Counted from the first letter of the stretch, positions 1 to 4,897 are shown. The stretch is DNA of 5,715 nucleotides from Hyphomicrobiales bacterium (GCA_003164375.1 PLTE01000262.1:326-6040); one strand, 5' to 3'. Notes: generated by a model from the sequence alone, not told the origin. Translations and numbers: made by a program.

Positions 1-443
1 GCGGCAATGTGGTGATGAAGGGCTATCTGAAAAATGAAGCCGCGACGCGCATGGCCTTTGCCGGCGGCTGGTTTCATTCCGGCGATCTCGGCGTCATCCA
101 CCCCGACGGCTATATCCAGCTCAAAGACCGCTCCAAGGACATCATCATCTCCGGCGGCGAGAATATTTCCTCGATCGAGGTCGAGGAGGCGCTCTATAAG
201 CATCCGGCGGTGCAGCTGGTGGCGGTGGTGGCCAAGCCCGACGCCAAATGGGGCGAGACGCCCTGCGTCTTCGTCGAACTCAAACCCGGCGCCACGGCAA
301 GCGCCGAAGACCTGATCGCTTGGTGCCGCAATCACCTCGCCGCCTACAAATGCCCGCGCACCGTGGTGTTCGCGGAGATTCCGAAAACGAGCACCGGCAA
401 GATTCAGAAATTCAAGCTGCGGGAGCTGGCGAAGGGGATCTGA
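1..443 (+). CDS. AMP-forming acyl-CoA synthetase, C-terminal part (5' end outside window)
   Basis: Adenylate-forming acyl-CoA synthetase, which activates a carboxylic acid with ATP and then transfers it to coenzyme A in the cytoplasm. The reading frame runs from base 3 with no start inside the window, so only the last 146 residues are present. They hold the end of the large domain (GWFHSGDLG, fragment residues 22-30, whose Asp is the usual ribose-binding residue), the hinge and A8 region (KDRSKDIIISGGENISSIEVE), and the small C-terminal domain ending in PKTSTGKIQKFKLRE, whose TGKIQK lysine matches the catalytic A10 lysine. The sequence resembles the medium/long-chain fatty acyl-CoA ligase group (AlkK/DmdB-like), but the substrate cannot be told from this end. 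The sequence gaagggga close to its stop probably also serves as ribosome binding site for the next gene, four bases downstream, suggesting translational coupling. Confidence 0.93.
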   Translation, partial: GNVVMKGYLKNEAATRMAFAGGWFHSGDLGVIHPDGYIQLKDRSKDIIISGGENISSIEVEEALYKHPAVQLVAVVAKPDAKWGETPCVFVELKPGATASAEDLIAWCRNHLAAYKCPRTVVFAEIPKTSTGKIQKFKLRELAKGI

Positions 444-447
444 CGGC

Positions 448-750
448 GTGTCCGACGAGGGCGAAGATCCGCGTATCTGCAGCACGCTGCGCTGGAGCGA
501 TGTTAGGTTGCCTCCATCCGTAACGGAAGCTGATTTGGATGCTTTGATATTCTCGGAAATGACTCAAAGATTGCTCAAAGTAGCGCGGATCATCGGCCGC
601 ACCTTCGAATCACTAAAAGCGCGCTCGATTTATGTGAGCCCTGAAATAATCGCGGCCCGCATTCGGGCGTTGGCGGACGCCGGAAGAATCGAGGCAGTAG
701 GCAATCTTTCGATGTGGCGCCACAGCGAAGCGCGCCTCAAAGGGAGCTGA
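448..750 (+). CDS. Small DUF3658-like protein
   Basis: A 100-residue protein of unknown function. From about residue 25 the pattern (LDALIFSEMTQRLLKVARII, then IAARIRALADAGRIEAVGN, then a closing SEARLKGS) resembles my recollection of the DUF3658 domain: a short helical unit followed by a winged-helix-like segment. In many proteins that domain sits C-terminal to DUF1835, but here it stands alone. The GTG at 448 is chosen because gaagggga (431-438) lies nine bases upstream, inside the end of the synthetase gene; an in-frame TTG at 508 is the alternative and has no clear binding site. Base composition differs from its neighbours: 541-600 is 48% GC by my count, against 68% for 181-240. That suggests later acquisition or weak codon selection. 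It converges on the HicB-like gene with a 34-base gap. No catalytic motif is visible. Confidence 0.65.
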   Translation: MSDEGEDPRICSTLRWSDVRLPPSVTEADLDALIFSEMTQRLLKVARIIGRTFESLKARSIYVSPEIIAARIRALADAGRIEAVGNLSMWRHSEARLKGS

Positions 751-784
751 CCTGGCCCTTATTCCCCTAGGAGGACTGAAGACC

Positions 785-1228
785 TTAGGCCGCCTCGGCC
801 TCCATCACCCCGACCACCAGCCGTTTGCCGAGCGCGCGTAGCGTGGCGGTCAGCGCCGGCAGTTTGGTCGGATGCTTCGGATCGAGGATGCGGCGGACTT
901 CCTTTTCGTCCTTGCCGATGCGCCGGGCCAATTCGCTCTTGGTAATGCCGGCGGCGGCAAAGGATTCCAGCACCGCGAGCTTGGCCGCGACGTCCGGTGC
1001 CACCGCGATGTCGACAAAACCGCGGCCTTTGGCGCGCGGCTTCGGCAACGCCTTGCCGTGCTGCAGATAGCTCAACAGCACCAGGCCGAGCGCTTCTTCG
1101 GCCATGCCGCGCGCATCGGCGTCGCCACGCCCCTGCGTCACCGCCTCCGGCACATCGGGAAACGTCACGACGATGTTGCCGCGGCGGTCGCCCGGCTCGA
1201 ACACTGCGCGATAGGTGTAGAACCGCAT
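785..1228 (-). CDS. HicB-family antitoxin-like regulator, solitary
   Basis: A 147-residue protein with two parts. Residues 1-65 match the HicB-type partial RNase H fold: FYTYRAVFEP strand, FPDVPEAVTQG at 23-33, then helix MAEEALGLVLLSYL. Residues about 80-137 form an XRE-like helix-turn-helix (VLESFAAAGITKSELARRIG, then KEVRRILDPKHPTKLP, ending LGKRLVV). HicB proteins normally neutralise the HicA mRNA interferase and repress their own operon through the C-terminal DNA-binding domain. No HicA-like frame is visible: upstream is only a repeat and non-coding sequence, and downstream is the convergent DUF3658-like gene. The ATG at 1228 is supported by a gaaggt ribosome binding site seven bases ahead of it (minus strand). 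A candidate promoter and palindrome lie at 1340-1370. A DNA-binding role is inferred from the helix-turn-helix; whether a distant HicA partner exists is unknown. Confidence 0.85.
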   Translation of the reverse strand: MRFYTYRAVFEPGDRRGNIVVTFPDVPEAVTQGRGDADARGMAEEALGLVLLSYLQHGKALPKPRAKGRGFVDIAVAPDVAAKLAVLESFAAAGITKSELARRIGKDEKEVRRILDPKHPTKLPALTATLRALGKRLVVGVMEAEAA

Positions 1229-1243
1229 TCGCGACCTTCAACC

Positions 1244-1332
1244 GTCATGGCCGGATTTATTCCGGCCATCCACGTCTTTTCCTGCGAACGAACCCTTAAG
1301 ACGTGGATGCCCGCGACAAGCGCGGGCATGAC
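1244..1332. repeat. REP-like palindromic element with three-stem cloverleaf
   Basis: An 89-bp dyad-symmetric element. Arm one is atggccgga (1247-1255) with tccggccat (1261-1269). A central stem pairs atccacgtctt (1268-1278) with aagacgtggat (1298-1308). Arm three is atgcccgcg (1307-1315) with cgcgggcat (1321-1329). The outer gtc (1244-1246) and gac (1330-1332) close the whole into a cloverleaf-like shape; the central stem shares two bases with each flanking arm, so they cannot all form completely. This resembles dispersed REP/BIME-type repeats I know from Bradyrhizobium-like genomes, usually intergenic. Its left edge is only 15 bases from the HicB-like start codon. No second full copy is present in the window. 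Confidence 0.85.
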
Positions 1333-1339
1333 GAAAAAA

Positions 1340-1370
1340 ATTGTATCGGACAAAATTGTCCGAACGTCAA
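1340..1370 (-). promoter_or_regulatory. Candidate promoter with palindromic operator in a 19-bp spacer
   Basis: Read on the minus strand, TTGACG (1370-1365) and TACAAT (1345-1340) each match the sigma-70 consensus at five of six bases, with 19 bases between them. The spacer is filled by tcggacaaaattgtccga (1346-1363, plus strand), a palindrome with perfect 8-bp arms and a 2-bp centre. An over-long spacer carrying a dyad is the layout of MerR-family promoters, where the activator untwists the spacer; a simple repressor bound here would also block polymerase. Transcription would start near 1333, at the edge of the repeat, and run into the HicB-like gene. The regulator is not identified: no MerR gene is in view, and HicB itself is a candidate. 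Confidence 0.5.
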
Positions 1371-1374
1371 GGTG

Positions 1375-1420
1375 AAGATAAATAAGCCGCCGCTTCCCGC
1401 GAAGGCGAGAACCCGGCGGC
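1375..1420 (-). terminator. Possible weak terminator downstream of the 59-codon DUF465 gene
   Basis: On the minus strand gccgccg (1420-1414) can pair with cggcggc (1392-1386) around a 21-base interior, followed by the T-rich tail ttatttatctt (1385-1375). The long loop, the interrupted T tract and the distance of almost 90 bases from the gene's stop make this weak. The rest of 1421-1506 shows nothing recognisable. Confidence 0.25.
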
Positions 1421-1506
1421 CCTTCCATTTCGCCAAAGCAACTCCCGTCCCCCCCGCAAGCGCGCAGGGGAAAGCGGACCTACTCGGGCTACTGTGACTT
1501 AAGCGA

Positions 1507-1686
1507 TCAGTGGACCAAGACGTCTTGCCGCAACCGGGCGATCTCGTCCTTGACGTATAATTTTCTTCGTTTCAATTCCAAGAGCGTAAGGTCATCGATG
1601 GAGGGGTGGTGGAGCGCTTCTGAGATTTCGTGTTCGAGCGCCTGGTGCCGTTTTTCGAGTTCGGCAAGATGCGATTCAATCGCCAT
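1507..1686 (-). CDS. DUF465/YdcH-like small coiled-coil protein (59 aa)
   Basis: A short gene encoding 59 residues, easily missed by length cut-offs. It starts MAIESHLAELEKRHQALEHE and continues through LELKRRKLYVKDEIARLRQD to LVH. The pattern of two amphipathic helices, with a His-x(2)-Leu in the first and a basic L-K-R-R-K-L-x-x-K-D-E-I block in the second, is the signature of the DUF465 (YdcH) family, whose members are 55-80 residues long and of unknown biochemical role. The ATG at 1686 is supported by a strong aaggagg ribosome binding site (1701-1695), eight bases ahead on the minus strand; an ATG at 1693 lies closer but is out of frame. It is divergent from a second member of the same family at 1984. 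No signal peptide or membrane segment is seen, so a cytoplasmic location is expected. Confidence 0.88.
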   Translation of the reverse strand: MAIESHLAELEKRHQALEHEISEALHHPSIDDLTLLELKRRKLYVKDEIARLRQDVLVH

Positions 1687-1983
1687 GTGGCATGCCTCCT
1701 TGAGTCAGATTGCTGCCAGATCGGATCATCCTACACCCTAACAACCGGGCGCAAGACTACTCCGCTTTTGTGCTTACGAAAATCCCCACTGTGCACTGTT
1801 TGGCAATATGGCCCGGCGCACTTGTCGGCGATTGACCAAAACGCGATAATCAAGAGGAACTTACCGGGCACCTTACCCTCATACCTCACGTGACTCTGAT
1901 TTGGCTACTATTGGCTGTGATTTGACGACCTTGCGGTCGAAACTCCTGCCCAAAGAGCCAAGCAAGGCGCAACCAAGGCGGCG
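1687..1983. other. Divergent intergenic region between the two DUF465 genes
   Basis: About 300 bases without a convincing gene. Both flanking genes are transcribed outward, so it must carry both promoters. It is visibly richer in A and T than the surrounding coding sequence. Weak candidates are TACTAT at 1906-1911 as a -10 for the plus-strand gene and taggat on the minus strand (near 1731) for the other; neither has a good -35 at the right distance. No strong inverted repeat or RNA-like structure was found by eye. Confidence 0.5.
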
Positions 1984-2190
1984 ATGACAGAAGAAGAAGA
2001 ACGCGAGCTGCGGGAGCAACTGGCGCGCTTGCAGCAGGAGCATCGCGACCTCGACGCCGCAATCGCTGCGTTGCAGGAATCGGCCGGCTCCGACCTCATT
2101 CAGGTGCAGCGCTTGAAGAAGCGCAAGCTGGTGCTGCGCGATCGCATTACTTTCATCGAAGACGAGCTCACGCCGGATATTATCGCGTGA
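1984..2190 (+). CDS. DUF465/YdcH-like small coiled-coil protein (68 aa)
   Basis: A 68-residue, highly charged, helical protein. Residues 1-30 form a first helix (LREQLARLQQEHRDLDAAI), a short loop QESAGSD follows, and the second helix carries the family block VQRLKKRKLVLRDRI at about 41-55, then a DELTPDIIA tail. This matches the DUF465 (YdcH) family and resembles the divergent 59-residue neighbour: both have Glu/Arg-His-x(2)-Leu in helix one and L-K-[RK]-[RK]-K-L-x-[VL]-[KR]-D in helix two. Function is unknown for the family. The ATG at 1984 is the only sensible start; the ribosome binding site is poor (aaggcgg at 1975-1981 is very close). Its last 11 bases overlap the 3' end of the convergent GGDEF gene. 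Confidence 0.87.
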   Translation: MTEEEERELREQLARLQQEHRDLDAAIAALQESAGSDLIQVQRLKKRKLVLRDRITFIEDELTPDIIA

Positions 2191-2938
2191 GCGCTGCGCT
2201 GCCGCGGGCGGCGGTATTTCGCTCCGCCTTGCGCGCATACATCGCCGCGTCGGCGCGCGCCAAAACCTCGGCCGGCTCGTCGAGCGCGCCAAGGAGCGCA
2301 AGCCCCGCCGAGGCGCCGACGGCGAGGCTTGAATTGCCGAAGCGCAGCGGGATCGCATAGACGGCGGCTTCGAGCATGGCGGCCTTGGCCGCGGCGTCGG
2401 GCGCGTTGACGTTCCACAACAGCACCACGAATTCATCGCCGCCGATGCGCGCCACCACGTCGGAGGCCCGCACGTGGCGCGTCAGCGCCGCGGCGACCGC
2501 CTTGAGCACGGCATCGCCCGCGGCATGGCCGTGCCGGTCGTTGACCGGCTTGAAATCGTCGAGATCGAGATAAACCAGCGCGACGCTGGCGCCATAGCGC
2601 TTGACGTAAGCCAGCGAGCGCTTGAGCTCGCGCTCGAAGCCGCGCCGGTTGAGCACATCGGTGAGCGGGTCGATGTCGACGCGCGCTTCCAGCTGGCTGA
2701 TGCGCGCGCGCGAGGCTTCCAGCTGGGCTGCGAGCACCTCGACCTCGGCGGCAAGCCGCATGGCGGCCGAACGCGACGGCGCGCGGGCTTGTTTCGGCTC
2801 GAACGGCCGATCGCGCTGGCCGCTTGGCGCGCGGTCCGGTTTCGGCCGCGACCGCGGCTCAGCGCCAGGCTTGCCGCCCGGCTTTGCCGCCCTCTCCTTC
2901 ATGCCCCAATCCCCGCTCAGCGAATCGCCAGGCAGCAT
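2180..2938 (-). CDS. GGDEF-domain diguanylate cyclase
   Basis: A diguanylate cyclase, predicted to make cyclic di-GMP from two GTP. With the ATG at 2938 it has 252 residues. Residues 1-60 are a disordered Lys/Arg/Pro/Gly-rich stretch, about 60-87 a short coiled coil (LAAEVEVLAAQLEASRARIS), and the rest one GGDEF domain: DPLTDVLNRRGF at 90-101, metal and substrate region YLDLDDFKPVND near 123-134, an intact catalytic RIGGDEF at 164-170, and an inhibitory-site RxxD (RASD, 157-160) five residues ahead, implying product inhibition. There is no transmembrane or sensory domain, so it is probably cytoplasmic and controlled through dimerisation or partners. The frame stays open to a TTG at 2995 without a ribosome binding site; ATG 2902 is another possible start. 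It lies downstream of the phosphatase on the same strand. Confidence 0.92.
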   Translation of the reverse strand: MLPGDSLSGDWGMKERAAKPGGKPGAEPRSRPKPDRAPSGQRDRPFEPKQARAPSRSAAMRLAAEVEVLAAQLEASRARISQLEARVDIDPLTDVLNRRGFERELKRSLAYVKRYGASVALVYLDLDDFKPVNDRHGHAAGDAVLKAVAAALTRHVRASDVVARIGGDEFVVLLWNVNAPDAAAKAAMLEAAVYAIPLRFGNSSLAVGASAGLALLGALDEPAEVLARADAAMYARKAERNTAARGSAALTR

Positions 2939-3050
2939 AACCTTAAAGCCCGGCCGACCCTTAAGCCGACCCGGCGGATCGCGAGAATCGGCCAATATTA
3001 CAAAGATTTAATGGGTGGGACGGATTGCCGCATGCGGCCAAATTGGAGCG

Positions 3051-3725
3051 TCATTCGGCGGCGAGGAATTGCAGCGGCATGGTCGCGTCATCGGAGAACA
3101 CCGCCGCCGTCAAAGGGCCGCCATAGCCCGCGGCGGTATCGAGATCGAGACGATTGCTGCGCAGGTCGGGCCCGCCGCTGCGAATAGGCGTATGCCCGTG
3201 CACGATCAGCCGGCCGTAATCGCGCTCGTCGGACAGAAACGGCTCTCTGATCCACAACAGATCGTGCTCCCGTTGCGCGTCCAGCGGGCGCCGCGGATCG
3301 ACGCCGGCGTGAACAAAAAACCGCCGGCCGTCGTCATGCGACAGCGGCAGCGCGCGCAGCCAATCGACGTGTTGAGGCGGCAATTCCCGCGCATCTGCGA
3401 CGCCATAGCTTTGCAGCGTCTGCATTCCGCCCTGCCCCAGCCAATGTTCGGCAGGCATCGTGCCGTCGATGATCTCGAGCAGCGTCGCCTCGTGATTGCC
3501 CATCAGCGTGACGACATCGTCCGGCATGTCCGCCTTCAGCTGCATCAAGAGCCGCACGACGTCGTACGACTGCGCGCCGCGATCGATGTAATCGCCGATA
3601 AAGACAAATCTCCGCGGCCGGCCGCCGGCATGCGCCTCGCAGCGCGCGATCAGATCTTGCAATTTGTGCAGTGCGCCATGGATATCGCCCACAGCATAAG
3701 TGAGGCGGGCATAGGTCAGTGACAT
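3051..3725 (-). CDS. PPP-family metallophosphatase (serine/threonine phosphatase-like)
   Basis: A 224-residue cytoplasmic phosphoesterase of the calcineurin-like PPP group, related to lambda phosphatase, PrpA/PrpB and symmetric Ap4A hydrolase. The motifs appear in canonical order: GDIHG (13-17), GDYIDRG (44-50), GNHE (76-79), HAGVDP (139-144) and HGHTP (176-180). They supply the Asp, Asn and His ligands of a dinuclear metal centre and the catalytic His of GNHE, so the enzyme looks intact. The substrate (phosphoprotein, dinucleoside polyphosphate or other) cannot be decided from sequence. ATG 3725 puts GDIHG close to the N-terminus, as usual; the frame continues to a TTG at 3767 that would add 14 residues. 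An 8+2+8 palindrome sits 15 bases upstream of the ATG. The GGDEF gene follows on the same strand after about 110 bases, so cotranscription is possible. Confidence 0.92.
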   Translation of the reverse strand: MSLTYARLTYAVGDIHGALHKLQDLIARCEAHAGGRPRRFVFIGDYIDRGAQSYDVVRLLMQLKADMPDDVVTLMGNHEATLLEIIDGTMPAEHWLGQGGMQTLQSYGVADARELPPQHVDWLRALPLSHDDGRRFFVHAGVDPRRPLDAQREHDLLWIREPFLSDERDYGRLIVHGHTPIRSGGPDLRSNRLDLDTAAGYGGPLTAAVFSDDATMPLQFLAAE

Positions 3726-3739
3726 GAGGCTCGCTTTCA

Positions 3740-3757
3740 GGTCGCGCCAGCGCGACC
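3740..3757. promoter_or_regulatory. Palindrome in the phosphatase leader
   Basis: The sequence ggtcgcgc (3740-3747), ca, gcgcgacc (3750-3757) is a perfect dyad with 8-bp arms, 15 bases upstream of the phosphatase ATG. It could be an operator or a leader hairpin close to the ribosome binding region. If translation started at the TTG at 3767 it would be coding instead. In GC-rich DNA such a dyad can also be chance. Confidence 0.35.
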
Positions 3758-3817
3758 GACTTCCCAATAATGGCCGGATTCTGGCATAATCGTTCAGTCC
3801 TGGTTCACCCGAAAAAG

Positions 3818-3843
3818 GGAACTTTATACGGCGAGGGGCGGTT
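3818..3843 (+). promoter_or_regulatory. Candidate EcfG-type stress promoter for the first secreted-protein gene
   Basis: GGAAC (3818-3822) is followed after 18 bases by GTT (3841-3843), about 40 bases ahead of the ATG at 3881. EcfG, the general stress response sigma factor of alphaproteobacteria, recognises GGAAC-N16/17-CGTT. Here the -35 is exact, but the -10 reads cggtt rather than cgtt, so the match is imperfect. Confidence 0.3.
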
Positions 3844-3880
3844 GGGGTCCCGGGTAAGTACCCTTAATCGAGGTGATGTC

Positions 3881-4186
3881 ATGAGAAAACTTTTGACGGC
3901 TCTTGTTGCGGCAGCGACGCTTGCCGGAGCGGCCGTAGCAATGTCGAGCCCGGCCGAAGCCTGGCGTGGCGGTGGCTGGGGTGGTGGCTGGCGTGGCGGC
4001 GGTTGGGGCTGGGGCGCTGGCGGTTTCGCAGCCGGCGCTCTGGTCGGCGCCGCGGTGGCGGGCCCCTACGCCTATGGCGGCTACCCATACGGCGGCTATT
4101 ACGGCGCGCCTTATCCCTACTACGGCCGGCCTTGCATTTGGCGGCGGGTGTGGAACGGCTACGGCTGGGTGCGGGCCTGCGTCTGA
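3881..4186 (+). CDS. Small secreted Gly/Tyr-rich protein with C-terminal Cys-Trp motif
   Basis: A 101-residue exported protein of unknown function. Residues 1-27 are a signal peptide (MRK, hydrophobic Ala/Leu core, SPAEA then W as a signal peptidase I site). Next come GGGW repeats (29-45), a glycine-zipper-like segment GGFAAGALVGAAVAG (47-61), a Tyr/Gly/Pro stretch (62-83), and a closing CIWRRVWNGYGWVRACV (85-101) with two Cys spaced for a disulphide. Such proteins are common and mostly hypothetical in Bradyrhizobium-like genomes; a periplasmic or outer-membrane-associated place is inferred. The ATG at 3881 is chosen over the open frame from 3770 because it starts the signal peptide and has gaggtg at 3870-3875. 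A similar protein follows at 4488. Low-complexity composition prevents any enzymatic guess. Confidence 0.85.
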   Translation: MRKLLTALVAAATLAGAAVAMSSPAEAWRGGGWGGGWRGGGWGWGAGGFAAGALVGAAVAGPYAYGGYPYGGYYGAPYPYYGRPCIWRRVWNGYGWVRACV

Positions 4187-4487
4187 AGTCGGTTGTGAGC
4201 TGATCGGCCTTCCCCTGCTTCGCGTTTAAGTCCCGCGTGGCGGGGGACGCCATCGGTGTGGCGCTTTACCGGCGACCAGATCCGGCTTGCAAATCCGGCT
4301 TGCAAATCCGGCTTGCAAAATCAGTCTTGCTTGCGGAATAAGGCGTCTGCACCAAACTTCCGCCAAATAGTCGCTCTCCTATGCGGACGGCTTACGACAC
4401 GGGTGACTCATAAATCGGGGGGTCTACGGGAGCTTCCCGCCATCGGGGTTTAAGATCGGCGCCCGGCCGGTCAAATGAGGGAAACAC
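4187..4487. other. Intergenic region between the two secreted-protein genes
   Basis: These 301 bases hold no convincing gene. They contain the 13-bp tandem repeats at 4280-4318, a small hairpin (cggga 4427-4431 with tcccg 4435-4439), and the gaggga ribosome binding site of the next gene at 4477-4482. No clear intrinsic terminator follows the first gene and no good sigma-70 promoter was found by eye for the second. Confidence 0.6.
4280..4318. repeat. Three tandem copies of a 13-bp unit
   Basis: The unit atccggcttgcaa occurs three times without a mismatch or gap (4280-4292, 4293-4305, 4306-4318). A degraded fourth copy (aatcagtcttgc, about 4319-4330) follows. Each unit contains the palindromic hexamer ttgcaa, so these sites recur every 13 bp. 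The block lies about 170 bases upstream of the 4488 gene. It may be a cluster of protein-binding sites or simple slippage. Confidence 0.9.
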
Positions 4488-4808
4488 ATGCATAAGTCGC
4501 TTATCGGCCTTGCCGTCGCAGCCGGCGTCGGGCTTGCGACGGTCGCGGCGCCTGCTCCGGCCAACGCCTATTGCGTCGGTTGCGCCGTGGGCGCGGGCGT
4601 CGCCGGCGGCCTGATCGGGGGCGCCATCATCGGCAGCGCCATCGCCAACAGCCCGCCGCCGCCGCCCCCCGGCTACTATGGGCCGCCGCCCGGTCCGCCT
4701 CCGGGCCCCGGCTATGCGCAGCTCGCGCCCGGTTGCTACTGGGGCAAGCGCAAAGTCTGGATCGAAGGCGTCGGTTATCGCTGGCGAACCGTTCAAGTCT
4801 GTCAGTAA
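4488..4808 (+). CDS. Small secreted Gly-zipper/Pro-rich protein with C-terminal Cys-Trp motif
   Basis: A 106-residue exported protein of unknown function. Residues 1-27 form a signal peptide (MHKS, Ala/Gly/Val core, APANA then Y). The mature N-terminus starts YCVGC, a CxxC pair, and runs into a strong glycine zipper AVGAGVAGGLIGGAIIGSAIA (33-53), which could pack as a membrane hairpin or oligomer. A Pro/Gly/Tyr linker (55-76) follows, and then CYWGKRKVWIEGVGYRWRTVQVC (83-105). That closing segment shares the Cys-x-Trp, Val-Trp, Gly-Tyr-x(0-1)-Trp and final Cys of the upstream protein, so the two are probably diverged paralogues. The ATG is supported by gaggga at 4477-4482. A strong terminator at 4863-4897 ends the unit. 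Envelope localisation is inferred. Confidence 0.87.
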   Translation: MHKSLIGLAVAAGVGLATVAAPAPANAYCVGCAVGAGVAGGLIGGAIIGSAIANSPPPPPPGYYGPPPGPPPGPGYAQLAPGCYWGKRKVWIEGVGYRWRTVQVCQ

Positions 4809-4862
4809 CCGCTTAAGCCCCTGACAGGCGCAATCCTGTTCACTCAGGCGTGCTAGATTTCG

Positions 4863-4897
4863 CCGGCCGGCTGATCAAACAGCCGGCCGGTTTTTTT
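4863..4897 (+). terminator. Strong intrinsic terminator
   Basis: A perfect 11-bp GC-rich stem, ccggccggctg (4863-4873) with cagccggccgg (4880-4890), a six-base loop atcaaa, and a run of seven T (4891-4897). It lies 54 bases after the stop of the second secreted-protein gene. There is no A tract on the other side, so it should act only on plus-strand transcription. Confidence 0.95.

Noticed and set aside
872..1375. Long plus-strand open frame across the HicB gene and the repeat
   Set aside because: It is antisense to a well-supported HicB-like gene and its end only translates the palindromic repeat (MAGFIPAIHVF...TSAGMTKK), a familiar spurious product of such repeats.
1441..1475. C-rich then G-rich stretch resembling a dispersed repeat hairpin
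   Set aside because: The arms do not pair well beyond four bases and there is no T tract, so neither a repeat nor a terminator can be supported.
1856..1880. GGAAC as an EcfG -35 in the DUF465 intergenic region
   Set aside because: No CGTT-like -10 lies 16-17 bases downstream.
1630..1893. Plus-strand 87-residue frame across the DUF465 intergenic region
   Set aside because: It overlaps the 59-codon minus-strand gene, has no ribosome binding site I can see and no family resemblance.
3027..3038. 12-bp palindrome gccgcatgcggc after the phosphatase stop
   Set aside because: It has no loop and no following T tract on the minus strand, and such short GC palindromes are expected by chance here.
2474..3187. 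Plus-strand open frame opposite the GGDEF and phosphatase genes
   Set aside because: It is a high-GC antisense shadow. The minus strand carries complete conserved motifs for both enzymes, while this frame has Arg/Ala-rich sequence with no recognisable domain.
3769..3790. Possible second copy of the palindromic repeat (atggccggatt match)
   Set aside because: Only 11 bases match 1247-1257 and the second arm is missing, so it is most likely chance or too decayed to call.
4231..4247. tcccgcgtggcggggga as terminator of the first secreted-protein gene
   Set aside because: The stem is short and mispaired and there is no T run.
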